Of a stretch of 64,000 nt of DNA, positions 8,017-16,140 are shown piece after piece. Positions within the stretch are counted from its first letter, which is position 1. Every line of letters starts with the position of its first letter. The notes under the pieces were generated by a model that saw only the letters and a program-made list of their open reading frames with translations, was not told the origin of the DNA and searched no databases. The stretch covers positions 295,909 through 359,908 of the forward strand of contig CAWEWR010000006.1 of assembly GCA_963812675.1 (NCBI GenBank), read 5' to 3'. The stretch is from AP-15 sp963812675. Its GTDB lineage: Bacteria; Pseudomonadota; Alphaproteobacteria; ATCC43930; CGMCC-115725. The position numbers were made by a program, and so were the translations under genes.

Positions 8017-8301
8017 ATGATCATTCGGAGCGTCCGGCATCGGGGCCTGTTGCGCCTCATCGAAGACGACGACAGCCGGGAACTCCGCAATGATCTGGTG
8101 CGGCGGTTGCGCAACATCCTCGCGGTGCTGATTGCGGCGGCCGACATGGGCGGCGTGACCGGGCCGCCCGGCTGGCGCGTGCACCAGCTCAAGGGCGATC
8201 GTGCCGGCACATGGAGCATTTCGGTCAGCGGCAATTGGCGGCTGACCTTTGAGGTTCGGCAGAACGAAATCTGCAACCTCGACTTGGAGGACTATCACTG
8301 A
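8017..8301 (+). CDS. higB: HigB-type toxin (RelE/ParE superfamily mRNA interferase)
   Basis: A 94-residue basic protein with the HigB signature: an N-terminal MIIRSVRHRGL strand, two helices with many charged residues, then WRVHQLKGDRAGTWSISVSGNWRLTFEV and a short last strand. Family members cut messenger RNA at the ribosome, and the Arg and aromatic residues of the SGNWRLTF block contribute to the active site. It precedes its antitoxin, the reversed order typical of hig loci. It overlaps the antitoxin by one base and has its own promoter with an operator palindrome. Confidence 0.88.
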   Translation: MIIRSVRHRGLLRLIEDDDSRELRNDLVRRLRNILAVLIAAADMGGVTGPPGWRVHQLKGDRAGTWSISVSGNWRLTFEVRQNEICNLDLEDYH

Positions 8302-8621
8302 TGAGCCGCGCACCTGCCAGAGTAGCAATGGCCCCGCCACATCCTGGCGCGTTCATCCGGGAGGAAATTCTCGACGAGCTCGGCTTGTCGGTGAGTGAAG
8401 TTGCAAAGGTGCTCAACGTACGCCGCGCCACCCTTTCCGACCTGATCAACGGCAACGCGGCGCTGTCGGCTGAAATGGCGCTGCGGATCGAAAAGGCATT
8501 CGGGGTGAAGATGGAGACGCTGTTGAACATGCAGGCATGGCACGACGCCTACGCGATGCGCCAGCGAGAGGGCGAGATTGCGGTTAAGCCTTACCGGCCC
8601 CTTGCCCCCGAGCCGCGCTGA
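8301..8621 (+). CDS. higA: HigA-type antitoxin (XRE-family HTH)
   Basis: A 106-residue protein with the HigA layout: PHPGAFIREEILDELGLSVSEVAKVLNVRRATLSDLINGNAALSAEMALRIEKAFG is an XRE-like helix-turn-helix spanning residues 13-70. It is followed by LLNMQAWHDAYAMRQ, the usual HigA tail. It neutralises HigB and represses the shared promoter, for which a perfect palindrome is present at 7991-8009. The ATG overlaps the toxin stop by one base; an internal ATG at codon 10 is a possible second start. Confidence 0.9.
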   Translation: MSRAPARVAMAPPHPGAFIREEILDELGLSVSEVAKVLNVRRATLSDLINGNAALSAEMALRIEKAFGVKMETLLNMQAWHDAYAMRQREGEIAVKPYRPLAPEPR

Positions 8622-8687
8622 TTGTCCAAAGGGTTAATAGGATGCAGCGCTTATTCGGCGAGCAAACACGCGATGATCGGTCTGACG
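8622..8687 (+). pseudogene. SDR dehydrogenase remnant (active-site side)
   Basis: Bases immediately before the hydrolase gene read GCSAYSASKHAMIGLT in the + frame: the Ser-Tyr-x-x-x-Lys active-site block of a short-chain dehydrogenase, cut after MIGLT. The final 16 bases (8672-8687) are identical to 7871-7886, where the downstream part of such a gene resumes. The two pieces therefore surround HigBA in inverted order relative to an intact SDR gene. Confidence 0.55.
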
Positions 8688-8726
8688 AATGGGCGCCATG
8701 TATGCTTCGAAGCGAGGAGGTCTTCC

Positions 8727-10487
8727 ATGGCCGCTTTAACTGAAGGGCACAGTGCGTCGATCGCCGAGTTCGTTCCCGAGCTCGATCGTCTTGCCGCCGA
8801 TGTCATGGCCGACTGGAAAGTGCCAGGCGCAGCTCTCGCCGTGGTGCAGGACGGCAAGCTAGCTCTCGCGAAGGCATACGGTCAGCGCGATGTCGAGGCG
8901 AACCTGCCCGTCACCTCCGCGACGCAGTTCGTGATCGGCTCGATCACGAAATCGTTCACCGCGACCGGCGTGGCTCTCTTGCACAATGAGGGGCGCCTCG
9001 ACTGGACCAAGCCCGTGCGCGACTACATTCCGGAGTTTCGTCTGAACGACCCGGTGGCGAGCGAGCGGGTCACAGTGCAAGACCTGTTGTGTCATCAATC
9101 TGGCCTGCCGCGCCATGATTGGGTGCATCTGCCAGGCGATTGCTCGGCCGCCGAATTGCTCGGCGTCATGCGTTACCTCGAATCGAGCCGGGATATCCGG
9201 GCGGCCTGGCAATACAACAACCTCTGTTACAACGTCGCGGGTCTCCTCATCGAACGCCTCAGCGGACAAAGCTATGGGGCGTTCACGCGCGCACGCCTGA
9301 CCGACCGGCTTGGCATGAAGGTCAGCTTCACTCTCGACGATTTTGAAGCATCGGCGGATGCCGCCCGGCCTTATATGATGCACGAAGACACGCGGCTGCC
9401 GGCCCTGCGTCTCCCGATCCGGGTCATCGCTGCCGGGGCGATCAACACCTCGGTCGCGGACATTGCGAGCTGGATGCGGCTGCACCTCGGCAAGGGCGAA
9501 ATCGACGGCGAGCGATTGCTGCCGGCCGCGCTGATCGGCGAATTGCACGCGCCGCGTATTTACAATGCATCACCGAGCTTTGTGGGGTTTGGTGAAGAGC
9601 ATTATGGCCTCGGCTTCCGATCAAGCAGCTATCGCGGCGACCGGGTGGTTTTTCACGGCGGCGGCTGGATCGGCTGGGGCACGCTGATGACGCTTGTGCC
9701 GGATTTTGGCATCGGTGTCGCAGTCTTCACCAACCGCAGCCCGAGCCAAGTGCCGCCGACATTGACCTGGTATATCATCGACCGGCTGCGCGGCCGCGAT
9801 CCGGTCGACTGGCGCGAACGCTTCCGCAAGCAGCGCGAGGAATCTGTTGCTCACTTTCAGGTCGACAAGGACGCGAGAGAGAAGGCCCGACACAAAGATA
9901 CGCATCCTGCGCACGAACTCGCGGACTATGCCGGCGACTATGAGCACCCCGCCTACGGCGTAATGTCGATCAAGGAGCAGGGTGGAGCGCTGCACTGGTC
10001 CTGGCGCAGCATGTTCGCGACAATGGCGCACCGCCACTATGAAACGTTCGAATTGCCCGAGGTGCCGGACCGTCTGTTGCCAGACAAGCTTGCCATCACC
10101 TTCCTGACCAATCGTGATGGTGGCATTGTCAGTCTCTCGGCGCCGCTGGAGCCCATGGTCAAAGATATTGTGTTCGTCCGTCTCGCGGCTGGCGACTGCA
10201 CCCTTCCAGCTTTCCGCGAACGCTGCGTCGGCAGTTTCAAGAGTGGCGCGACGACACATCGTGCGACGCTGGATACGGAAGGCCAGCTAGTGTTGAAGCC
10301 CGACAATCAGCCAGCCTATCGCCTTGCGCCTCAGCAAGGCCGCAGGTTCCGCATCGCGGAACTGGAGGGGTTCTTCGTCGAATTTCGCGGCGAAGAGACG
10401 ATCATCGGCGAACTGATCTTTCATCAGCCGAATGGCACGTTCGTCGCAAAGCGTGTGGACGAACAGGGCCCGTACCCGCCTACCTGA
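8727..10487 (+). CDS. Beta-lactamase-fold serine hydrolase (class C / esterase type)
   Basis: A 586-residue protein without an obvious signal peptide. The catalytic domain has the SxxK motif as SITK in VIGSITKSFTATG (near residue 73). A YNN motif lies in WQYNNLCYN, and HGGG is in the position of the KTG-like third motif. Such proteins include D-aminopeptidases, esterases and penicillin-binding-protein homologues. The last 180 residues form a separate DUF3471-like beta domain (YAGDYEHPAYGVMSI...). The ATG at 8727 follows AGGAGGTCTTCC. A decayed copy of its 3' part lies at 13103-13226. Confidence 0.85.
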   Translation: MAALTEGHSASIAEFVPELDRLAADVMADWKVPGAALAVVQDGKLALAKAYGQRDVEANLPVTSATQFVIGSITKSFTATGVALLHNEGRLDWTKPVRDYIPEFRLNDPVASERVTVQDLLCHQSGLPRHDWVHLPGDCSAAELLGVMRYLESSRDIRAAWQYNNLCYNVAGLLIERLSGQSYGAFTRARLTDRLGMKVSFTLDDFEASADAARPYMMHEDTRLPALRLPIRVIAAGAINTSVADIASWMRLHLGKGEIDGERLLPAALIGELHAPRIYNASPSFVGFGEEHYGLGFRSSSYRGDRVVFHGGGWIGWGTLMTLVPDFGIGVAVFTNRSPSQVPPTLTWYIIDRLRGRDPVDWRERFRKQREESVAHFQVDKDAREKARHKDTHPAHELADYAGDYEHPAYGVMSIKEQGGALHWSWRSMFATMAHRHYETFELPEVPDRLLPDKLAITFLTNRDGGIVSLSAPLEPMVKDIVFVRLAAGDCTLPAFRERCVGSFKSGATTHRATLDTEGQLVLKPDNQPAYRLAPQQGRRFRIAELEGFFVEFRGEETIIGELIFHQPNGTFVAKRVDEQGPYPPT

Positions 10488-10611
10488 CAGGATGAGCGCC
10501 AACTCGCCGAATTGTTAAGCGGCAATTCTACTTCGCCGGCGGCATCGCGGAGATCCGCGAGCGAGCCGCCGTGGGTAACGTAAGTTCCTGCGGCTAGCGT
10601 CTCGCAACAAT

Positions 10612-10628
10612 CCCGGCCTGACGCCGGG
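10612..10628. terminator. Weak hairpin between convergent genes
   Basis: CCCGGC and GCCGGG form a six-base stem with a five-base loop in the 149-base gap between the convergent hydrolase and beta-propeller genes. No U-run follows on either strand, so this is at best a weak or Rho-assisted end signal. Confidence 0.25.
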
Positions 10629-10636
10629 AGCGGCAG

Positions 10637-12124
10637 CTAGCGTGGCAGCGCTCCCATAATCGTCGCCGCAGTCGCGGAGCGGTAGATCCAGGCCGTATCG
10701 TGCACCGGCGCCTTGTTCGCATCGTAGCCGGCGAAATAGACCGCATCTGCATCCTGCGGAAAGGGCGAAACCCGAATCGATCGGATCGACACCAGCGCTC
10801 GACCCGATGGCACGGCGACCTGATGGAGGTCGTAATGCCCGTTGGAACGGCGCACCAGGTACCAGCCTCCGGCTTCGACGCGGCCGTAACCGACATCGAC
10901 GATACCGTGACCAGGGGAGATCGGCGCGCGTGGCGGGATGAAGGCCTCGATCCCGATCAGCAGCGCCTCGCCGCCGGCCGGATCGCGGGCCTTCGCCATG
11001 TCGTTATAGGCGGCGATCACATAGCTCGCCGGCATTCCCCATTGCCGACCGAGAAAATCCGGGAGATCGAGTTCACTAGCCTCGCTGCCGTCGTGCGGAT
11101 CGACGCGCACGATCCGCCCCGCGCTGCCTTCGACGGCCGCGAGCAAAACCTCGCCCTGGCCGGAGGAGCCGGGGATTGCAGTCAGGCCGCGCAAGCCGGT
11201 CTCGGAGTGGCCGGGATAGCGGTTGGTGTAGACGAGCCGCCATTGCGGTTCCGTCCCGTCGATGCGCTCGTAAACCTGCTGCCCGACGGCGGCGTAGAGG
11301 CGGCCATTGCATTCGGCAAAGCTGCTGACCCGCAGATAGCCGTTGCGGCCGGAGATTCCCGCCGACGAAACACTCGACAGGTCCAGCTCCGGGGCGGTCC
11401 GCCAGCGTATGCGGCCGGTCGCGGCCGGATCGTAAGTCCCGCTGAAGATGCCGCGCGGGTCCTGCCCGGCAAAGACCTGTTCGATGCCCGTCACCCGGTC
11501 GCGATGCCGGCCGAAGCTGCGCACCTGTGGCAGAAAACCCGGGATCGGGCGGTCCTGCGCCAGGGTCGCGGCGGCCCAGGCGCCGGTCGCGTCGTCGCGG
11601 CTGAACACCCGCGCCGTCCCGCTCAGGTCCCAGTTGGCCGCGATCAGCATCGACACCGGCGCGGGCAGCCGCGCACCGGTGCCGTCGGTCGCGAAGGTGA
11701 TCTCTTCGAGGGCCGAGACGGCGAGATCGCGGCGCCGCCCGCCGGGCAACTGCTCGTCGAAGATGTGGTCGACCCTCCAGCGCGCGCCCGACCTATCGAG
11801 CACGAGGATTTCGGCGCCCTGTAAACCCTCTGGCCCCGGTCGGTCCTCCCAGTAGCCGTTGCCGGCGTAGAGTTTTCCGGCATGCGCAGTGAGGACGCGC
11901 ATTTCCGTGCCGCCCATGAAGCGGCCCGCATCGTCCCGCGACCCCGGCGCGAACCAGACCGCGGAAGTTTCTTGCGGCGCCGCAGCGACAATTGCGGCCT
12001 CCCGTGCAATGCAAGCGGTAATAATAGCGGCCGAAATTCCAAGCGCGATCAGCCGCCGAAACACTTCGTCAGAACGCACGCCGCGCCCGGCGCGGGCGAC
12101 ACCCGCGCGTAGCCGTAAAATCAT
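10637..12124 (-). CDS. Exported hypothetical protein, probable beta-propeller
   Basis: A 495-residue protein with an N-terminal export signal (basic residues, then LIALGISAAIITACIAREAAIVAAAP). The body shows regularly spaced strand motifs such as GKLYAGNGYWEDRPGPEG, LYAAVGQQVYERIDG and VLLAAVEGSAGRIVRVD, as in Kelch- or sialidase-like propellers that bind or cleave surface polymers. I see no catalytic motif. The ATG at 12124 places the signal at the N-terminus; the upstream extension to 12205 is Pro/Arg-rich and unlikely. The gene lies between the hydrolase gene and the decayed copy of its end. Confidence 0.65.
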   Translation of the reverse strand: MILRLRAGVARAGRGVRSDEVFRRLIALGISAAIITACIAREAAIVAAAPQETSAVWFAPGSRDDAGRFMGGTEMRVLTAHAGKLYAGNGYWEDRPGPEGLQGAEILVLDRSGARWRVDHIFDEQLPGGRRRDLAVSALEEITFATDGTGARLPAPVSMLIAANWDLSGTARVFSRDDATGAWAAATLAQDRPIPGFLPQVRSFGRHRDRVTGIEQVFAGQDPRGIFSGTYDPAATGRIRWRTAPELDLSSVSSAGISGRNGYLRVSSFAECNGRLYAAVGQQVYERIDGTEPQWRLVYTNRYPGHSETGLRGLTAIPGSSGQGEVLLAAVEGSAGRIVRVDPHDGSEASELDLPDFLGRQWGMPASYVIAAYNDMAKARDPAGGEALLIGIEAFIPPRAPISPGHGIVDVGYGRVEAGGWYLVRRSNGHYDLHQVAVPSGRALVSIRSIRVSPFPQDADAVYFAGYDANKAPVHDTAWIYRSATAATIMGALPR

Positions 12125-12248
12125 GCCGCTATTTTGCACTGGAATTGTGCAACGTAAAAGGGCAATCGGGGTCAGCGGTCTAGGATTGGTGCGCCTTGAG
12201 ATCATGGCTCGCTCGCCGGCCCGTTATCCGCTGCGATCCGGATCGCAG

Positions 12249-13103
12249 TTACTTACCTATGCGCTGGTGCAGAAAATCGACCACTTGGCTCCACGCATCT
12301 GCGGCCGCCTCGGGGTCAGGCTTGATGGGGTGCCCCGCTAAGACGCGTGCGCTACCTCGAGCGTCAAACGCGTGGCCGGCGCCCGGATAGATCTTGAGGA
12401 CGATTTGGCCGGCCTGTCCGCCGGCCGCCACGCGATCGGCATAACGGCGACACGCATCGGCTCGCGTCCATTCGTCTTCGTCGCCGATCAGGATCAGAAT
12501 GGGTCCGGTCACGCCGGCCTTTGTCCAGTTGCAGCCCGGATACCACCCGATGCCGGCAGAGAAATGTTCCGGCAGATGCCACCGGCCTTGCTCCATCGCG
12601 ACCAGCACGGCAACAGCCCCGTGGGAATGCCCTTCGATGACCAGGCGGTCCGGATCGACGAAGCCCGTGCCGATAAGATAGCGGGCGGCGCTCAACGCGT
12701 CCCACGCGCGCCGCTCGGGCGAAACGGTGAGAGGTTGATTGCAGGCCTGCTCGATCCCGCGCGGCTCGAAGCTGTCGAGCACGAGTGCTGCGTAGCCCAA
12801 GCCGACGAATCGCTCGGCGTAGGTTTCGAGGAGGGGCCATCCGCCCCGACGAGGTATATGCCAATTCAGGCCGTCGCAGCCGTGCATGAGGATTGCTGCG
12901 GGAAACCGGCCCGGCCCGCTCGGCCGGAAAAGATAGCCCGCGACCGAGCTGTCAGCCGCGTCCGGCTTGCCTTCGGCGATCAGCGGAACGGCCACTTTGT
13001 CGGCACCCGCATGGGCCGGCCCTGTTGCCCACAGCGACATCAGGAGCGGCAAGGCCACGCGACTGAGGTTTCTAGCGCATGCGGAGACCGAACCCTCCCG
13101 CAT
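12249..13103 (-). CDS. Dienelactone hydrolase-family secreted alpha/beta hydrolase
   Basis: A 284-residue protein with a likely cleavable signal peptide (RVALPLLMSLWATGPAHA). The alpha/beta hydrolase fold follows: FPAAILMHGCDGLN supplies the oxyanion loop, EGHSHGAVAVL the nucleophile elbow with Ser in place of the Cys usual in dienelactone hydrolases, IGDEDEW the acid and YPGAGHAFD the histidine. Substrate unknown. The ATG at 13103 is preferred because codons further upstream are the antisense of a hydrolase-gene remnant. Confidence 0.8.
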   Translation of the reverse strand: MREGSVSACARNLSRVALPLLMSLWATGPAHAGADKVAVPLIAEGKPDAADSSVAGYLFRPSGPGRFPAAILMHGCDGLNWHIPRRGGWPLLETYAERFVGLGYAALVLDSFEPRGIEQACNQPLTVSPERRAWDALSAARYLIGTGFVDPDRLVIEGHSHGAVAVLVAMEQGRWHLPEHFSAGIGWYPGCNWTKAGVTGPILILIGDEDEWTRADACRRYADRVAAGGQAGQIVLKIYPGAGHAFDARGSARVLAGHPIKPDPEAAADAWSQVVDFLHQRIGK

Positions 13104-13226
13104 CCTGCCGGACAAGCTTGCCATCACCTTCCTGACCAATCGTGATGGCAACATTGTCGCCTCAGAAAGGCCGAAGGTTCCGCATTGTGGAACTGGAGGG
13201 CTTCTTTGTCGAATTTCGCGGCGAGC
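13103..13226 (+). pseudogene. Decayed 3' fragment of the beta-lactamase-fold hydrolase gene
   Basis: Bases 13107-13146 match the intact gene near 10083-10125 almost perfectly (PDKLAITFLTNRDG). After an internal loss of roughly 180 bases, 13160-13226 match 10330-10395 at close to 90 percent (RRFRI-ELEGFFVEFRGE). Reading frame is lost between the blocks and there is no start. This is a duplicated, deleted remnant; its left end overlaps the start codon of the opposite-strand dienelactone hydrolase gene. Confidence 0.7.
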
Positions 13227-13327
13227 CGAGCGATAACGAATTTGAGGGTGCAGAACACCCCTTAGAATCGCTCACCCGTGGTCTTCCCGTATGATGCGCC
13301 GGAATTGATGTCGAAAGGCTGGTTCCG

Positions 13328-13956
13328 ATGAGTATCGAGCTCCACACCTGGGATACCCCGATTGGCCGGAAAATCAGTGTCGCTCTTGAAGAAATGGGCC
13401 TATCCTACACAGTCCACCCCGTGAATATTTTCAGAGGCGAGCAGTTCGACCCGGCCTTTCAGAAGATCAGCCCAAACAATCGCATCCCCGCGGTCGTCGA
13501 TCCCGAAGGCCCCGGCGGGGGGCCGATCAGCTTATTTGAATCCGGCGCGATCCTGATCTACCTCGCGAGAAAACCGGCAAATTTTGGCCCAAGGGCGATC
13601 TCGCCGCACAGGTACCGGTGCTGGAATGGCTGATGTGGCAGATGGGCGGTTTTGGCCCGATCCCCCACCAGTTGAGCCACTTCCTGACGGTCGAGAACGC
13701 GGCCGACCGCCGTTACGGCATCGAGCGCTACTCGAAGGAAACCCGCCGGCTCTATGCCGTGCTCGACAAACGGCTAGGCGAAGTTCAATTCGCCGGCGGC
13801 GACATCTCTATTGCGGACTTCGCGATTGTGGGCTGGGCTTGGCGGCATCAGCGCCATCAGATCGATTTGGCAAACTTCCCCAACGTCAAGCGGTGGTATG
13901 AGACGTTGACGGCTCGCCCGGGTGTGCAGCGCGGATTTGCAGTCGCTCTAAGCTGA
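13328..13956 (+). pseudogene. Glutathione S-transferase, frameshifted
   Basis: The first frame encodes a thioredoxin-like GST N-terminal domain (MSIELHTWDTPIGRKISVALEEMGL...NNRIPAVVD...LFESGAILIYLA). The second frame carries the all-helical C-terminal domain (VLEWLMWQMGGFGP...YSKETRRLYAVLDKRLGE...ISIADFAIVGWAW). Near 13563-13570 the correct continuation (EKTGKFWPKGDLAAQVP) lies one frame away, so a one-base loss in the GAGAAAACC context splits a roughly 208-residue Ure2p/YfcG-like GST. It may be a recent mutation or a sequencing error, as both halves are otherwise intact. Confidence 0.75.
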
Positions 13957-14403
13957 GGCGCGTTGAGACTGCGCGTCCCGTCTCTGCCACCGAAGGTCTG
14001 GATTTTCGCACTCATGGCTGGCTTCTCCGATCTGGTCTAGCAGTTGGTGGAAGCCCCGGTGCAAACGGAGTGGCCACTCCCTCGCCCTGCTCGCGGGGAG
14101 AGGGTCGGGGTGAGGGGCAAACCGTCGAGCCGGAAAGATAGCGGTGTTGCGGGGCAAGGACCAAAGGCGCACCGAGCGGAGTCCGAACTCGGAAAAATGG
14201 CCCCTCACCCCGCCCTCTCCCCGCGAGCAGGGCGAGGGAGATGGAGACTCCTGGCAAGAAATCCAGACTTAGTGTGACCGAATGCCTGCGGTTGCCGAAA
14301 CAAATCATGCGGCGTCCGGCGCCGCGCGCAATTCGTCGCCACAAGATATAGACTGGTCGGACAATGACGAGCTCCATGGCCACGTAGCTGGAGGATCAGA
14401 TTT
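13957..14403. other. Intergenic region with a long inverted repeat
   Basis: No gene is supported here. Arms at about 14076-14118 and 14200-14240 are near-perfect inverted complements of the CCCTCGCCCTGCTCGCGGGG / GGGTGAGGGGC type, a common dispersed palindrome in alphaproteobacterial genomes. The 80 bases between the arms look like the usual spacer of such elements. The promoter of the GFA gene must lie in the last 150 bases, but no clear -35/-10 pair stands out. Confidence 0.5.
14076..14240. repeat. Dispersed inverted-repeat element
   Basis: The 43-base left arm (ACTCCCTCGCCCTGCTCGCG to GGTGAGGGGC) pairs with the right arm at 14200-14240 around an 81-base spacer. Related GAGAGGGT/GGTGAGGG motifs recur at 45525-45690 and 56081-56130 in this window. 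Confidence 0.6.
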
Positions 14404-14787
14404 ATGACTGAGACGAATGACCAATTCGAAGGCAGCTGTTTGTGCGGCGCGATCCGTTTTATCGCGACCGGTGAACCGAAAGGAGTATATTGGTGCCATT
14501 GTCAAAGTTGCCGCAAGCACAGTGGCGCACCTGCTTCGGTTTTTGTCGCATTCGAACACACGGCTTATCGGGTCACACAGGGTGAGATAACGAAGTTCGA
14601 TTCTACGCCGGGAAGAACGCGGCGCGGATTTTGTGCCCGGTGCGGGTCAACTTTGACCTGCGAAAGTGCGCGGTTGCCGACCGAAACGCATTTCTATGTG
14701 GGCGCATTCGATCGCGCTGCCGAATTTCAGCCAGCGCGGCATGTATTCCCTGAGGAGCACTTGTCGTGGATACACATAGATAACTGA
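14404..14787 (+). CDS. GFA / CENP-V family protein
   Basis: A 127-residue protein of the glutathione-dependent formaldehyde-activating (GFA) family. Zinc-binding cysteines appear in the family order: SCLCGAIRF, YWCHCQSCRKHSGAP and FCARCGSTLTCES. Despite the family name, most members have no proven formaldehyde activity. The ATG lies six bases after GGAGGA. It converges on the methyltransferase gene, with 28 bases between the two stops. Confidence 0.9.
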   Translation: MTETNDQFEGSCLCGAIRFIATGEPKGVYWCHCQSCRKHSGAPASVFVAFEHTAYRVTQGEITKFDSTPGRTRRGFCARCGSTLTCESARLPTETHFYVGAFDRAAEFQPARHVFPEEHLSWIHIDN

Positions 14788-14815
14788 ATGCGCGACCCAG
14801 AAAGAGATCGCGCGC

Positions 14816-15451
14816 TCATATCTCTATTTCATTTCTCTCCTCCTTCGTGAAAATTGCCCCATAGTGGTAGGGCGGCAATTCAACGATTCGGTTCGGTACG
14901 AAACCGGCAGCTCCAACAAGCACCTCGACATCGCGGGCTTCGATCCGCATCTCCGTCTGGGGTCCGCGCGGCTGTTCGAGGACCACTGTTTCCTCGCGGG
15001 GACGACGATGCCAGTTGATGACCCCGAATTGCCCTTTCGGTTTGAGGATTGCCGCGACGGCGCGCGCCAAGCCCGGCTGATCCGGGACACCGTGAAAGGT
15101 GTTGGCGAGGAAAACGTAATCGACCGGCTCTGGCACGACTGCATCCAAAGCCATCGCGTCGGCCACGATAAAATGGCAGTTAGTCAACCCAGCCGCAGCA
15201 ACGAGCGAACGCGCGCGATCGAGCAACTGAGGGTCGATGTCGATAGCATGGACGCGATCTGCAATACGGGCGAGCGGGGCCGTGAACAGCCCGTCTCCGC
15301 AGCAAAGATCAACCGCAACCGTCCCGGGCTTCACGCCCATTTCGACAAGAACATTCCCGGGATCGGGCCACAGCGCCTGCCACCAATCGACATCGGGCAT
15401 CGTTGTTGCCGGGAAAAAACCGACGATCTTCCGATTCTCACATGCGCTCAA
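14816..15451 (-). CDS. Class I SAM-dependent methyltransferase
   Basis: A 211-residue methyltransferase: motif I is VAVDLCCGDGLFTAPLA (near residues 46-62), the acidic ribose-binding residues are in VHAIDIDPQLLDRA, and motif II/III includes YVFLANTFHGVPD and ILKPKGQFGVINWHRR. Substrate unknown. The frame opens with a TTG at 15451 that has AAAGGA upstream; an ATG at 15400 would remove 17 residues, including FFPATT. The gene is divergent from an ArsR-rhodanese regulator only 13 bases away. Similar pairs respond to metalloid or sulfur stress, which suggests a thiol- or metalloid-related methyltransferase. Confidence 0.85.
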   Translation of the reverse strand: MSACENRKIVGFFPATTMPDVDWWQALWPDPGNVLVEMGVKPGTVAVDLCCGDGLFTAPLARIADRVHAIDIDPQLLDRARSLVAAAGLTNCHFIVADAMALDAVVPEPVDYVFLANTFHGVPDQPGLARAVAAILKPKGQFGVINWHRRPREETVVLEQPRGPQTEMRIEARDVEVLVGAAGFVPNRIVELPPYHYGAIFTKEERNEIEI

Positions 15452-15464
15452 GGATCGCCATCCT

Positions 15465-16127
15465 TTGACCGCCAGGCTTCATTCAATCATTCTTGTTATT
15501 GCAAATCTCGACCAGCTTGCCCATGCGCATCGGCTCGAATTGCTCGAACATCTCGGGCAGGGCGAGCGCAGCGTCGAGGATTTGGCGGTCCGCGCGGGCC
15601 TCACCCTCGCGAATGCATCCAGACATTTGCAGCTTCTGCGCCGCGCCGCGCTCGTAGAGGGTCGACGCGACGGCAAGCGCGTCTACTGTCGGCTCGCGGG
15701 CGAGGAGGTGGTGGTGGGTTTGCTCGCCGCCCTCAGCCGTGTTGGCGAGCGCAACAGCGCCGAAATCGCGCGCATAACGGCGAACTATTTCCGCGACGAG
15801 TTCGACCCGGTATCACGCGATGAGTTGCTCGACCGCCTGCGCTGCGGGGCCGCGACCGTCCTCGATGTCAGGCCGGAAGACGAGTTCGCCAGCGGGCATT
15901 TGCCCAACGCCCTGAACATTCCGTTATCCCAATTAGAACGGCGCTTGGCCGAACTGCCGCCGGACCAGGAGATCGTCGCCTATTGCCGCGGCCCGTGGTG
16001 CGTCCTCTCATTCGAAGCTGTCGCATTGCTGCGCCTGCGCGGCTACCGGGCGCGGCGGATGGAAGATGGATTTCCTGAATGGAAGACGGCAGGGCTGCCC
16101 ACCAACCAGGAAATTAGAGACCGATAA
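15465..16127 (+). CDS. ArsR-family regulator fused to a rhodanese domain
   Basis: Residues about 1-95 form an ArsR winged helix (HRLELLEHLGQGERSVEDLAVRAGLTLANASRHLQLLRRAALVEGRRDGKRVYCRL). Residues about 115-215 form a rhodanese sulfurtransferase domain (VLDVRPEDEFASGHLPNALNIPL...) with its active cysteine in AYCRGPWCVLS. The family is thought to sense reactive sulfur or metalloids through the rhodanese cysteines. No ATG lies close to the winged helix: a TTG at 15465 gives 220 residues, the usual length, and the only in-frame ATG is 228 bases upstream inside the opposite gene. The start is therefore provisional. Confidence 0.8.
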   Translation: MTARLHSIILVIANLDQLAHAHRLELLEHLGQGERSVEDLAVRAGLTLANASRHLQLLRRAALVEGRRDGKRVYCRLAGEEVVVGLLAALSRVGERNSAEIARITANYFRDEFDPVSRDELLDRLRCGAATVLDVRPEDEFASGHLPNALNIPLSQLERRLAELPPDQEIVAYCRGPWCVLSFEAVALLRLRGYRARRMEDGFPEWKTAGLPTNQEIRDR

Positions 16128-16140
16128 CTACCTTTAGGTT

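Noticed and set aside
14076..14240. CRISPR-like or insertion-sequence interpretation of the inverted repeats
   Set aside because: There are only two arms with no regular spacers, no transposase frame and no target-site duplication. It fits a dispersed palindrome.
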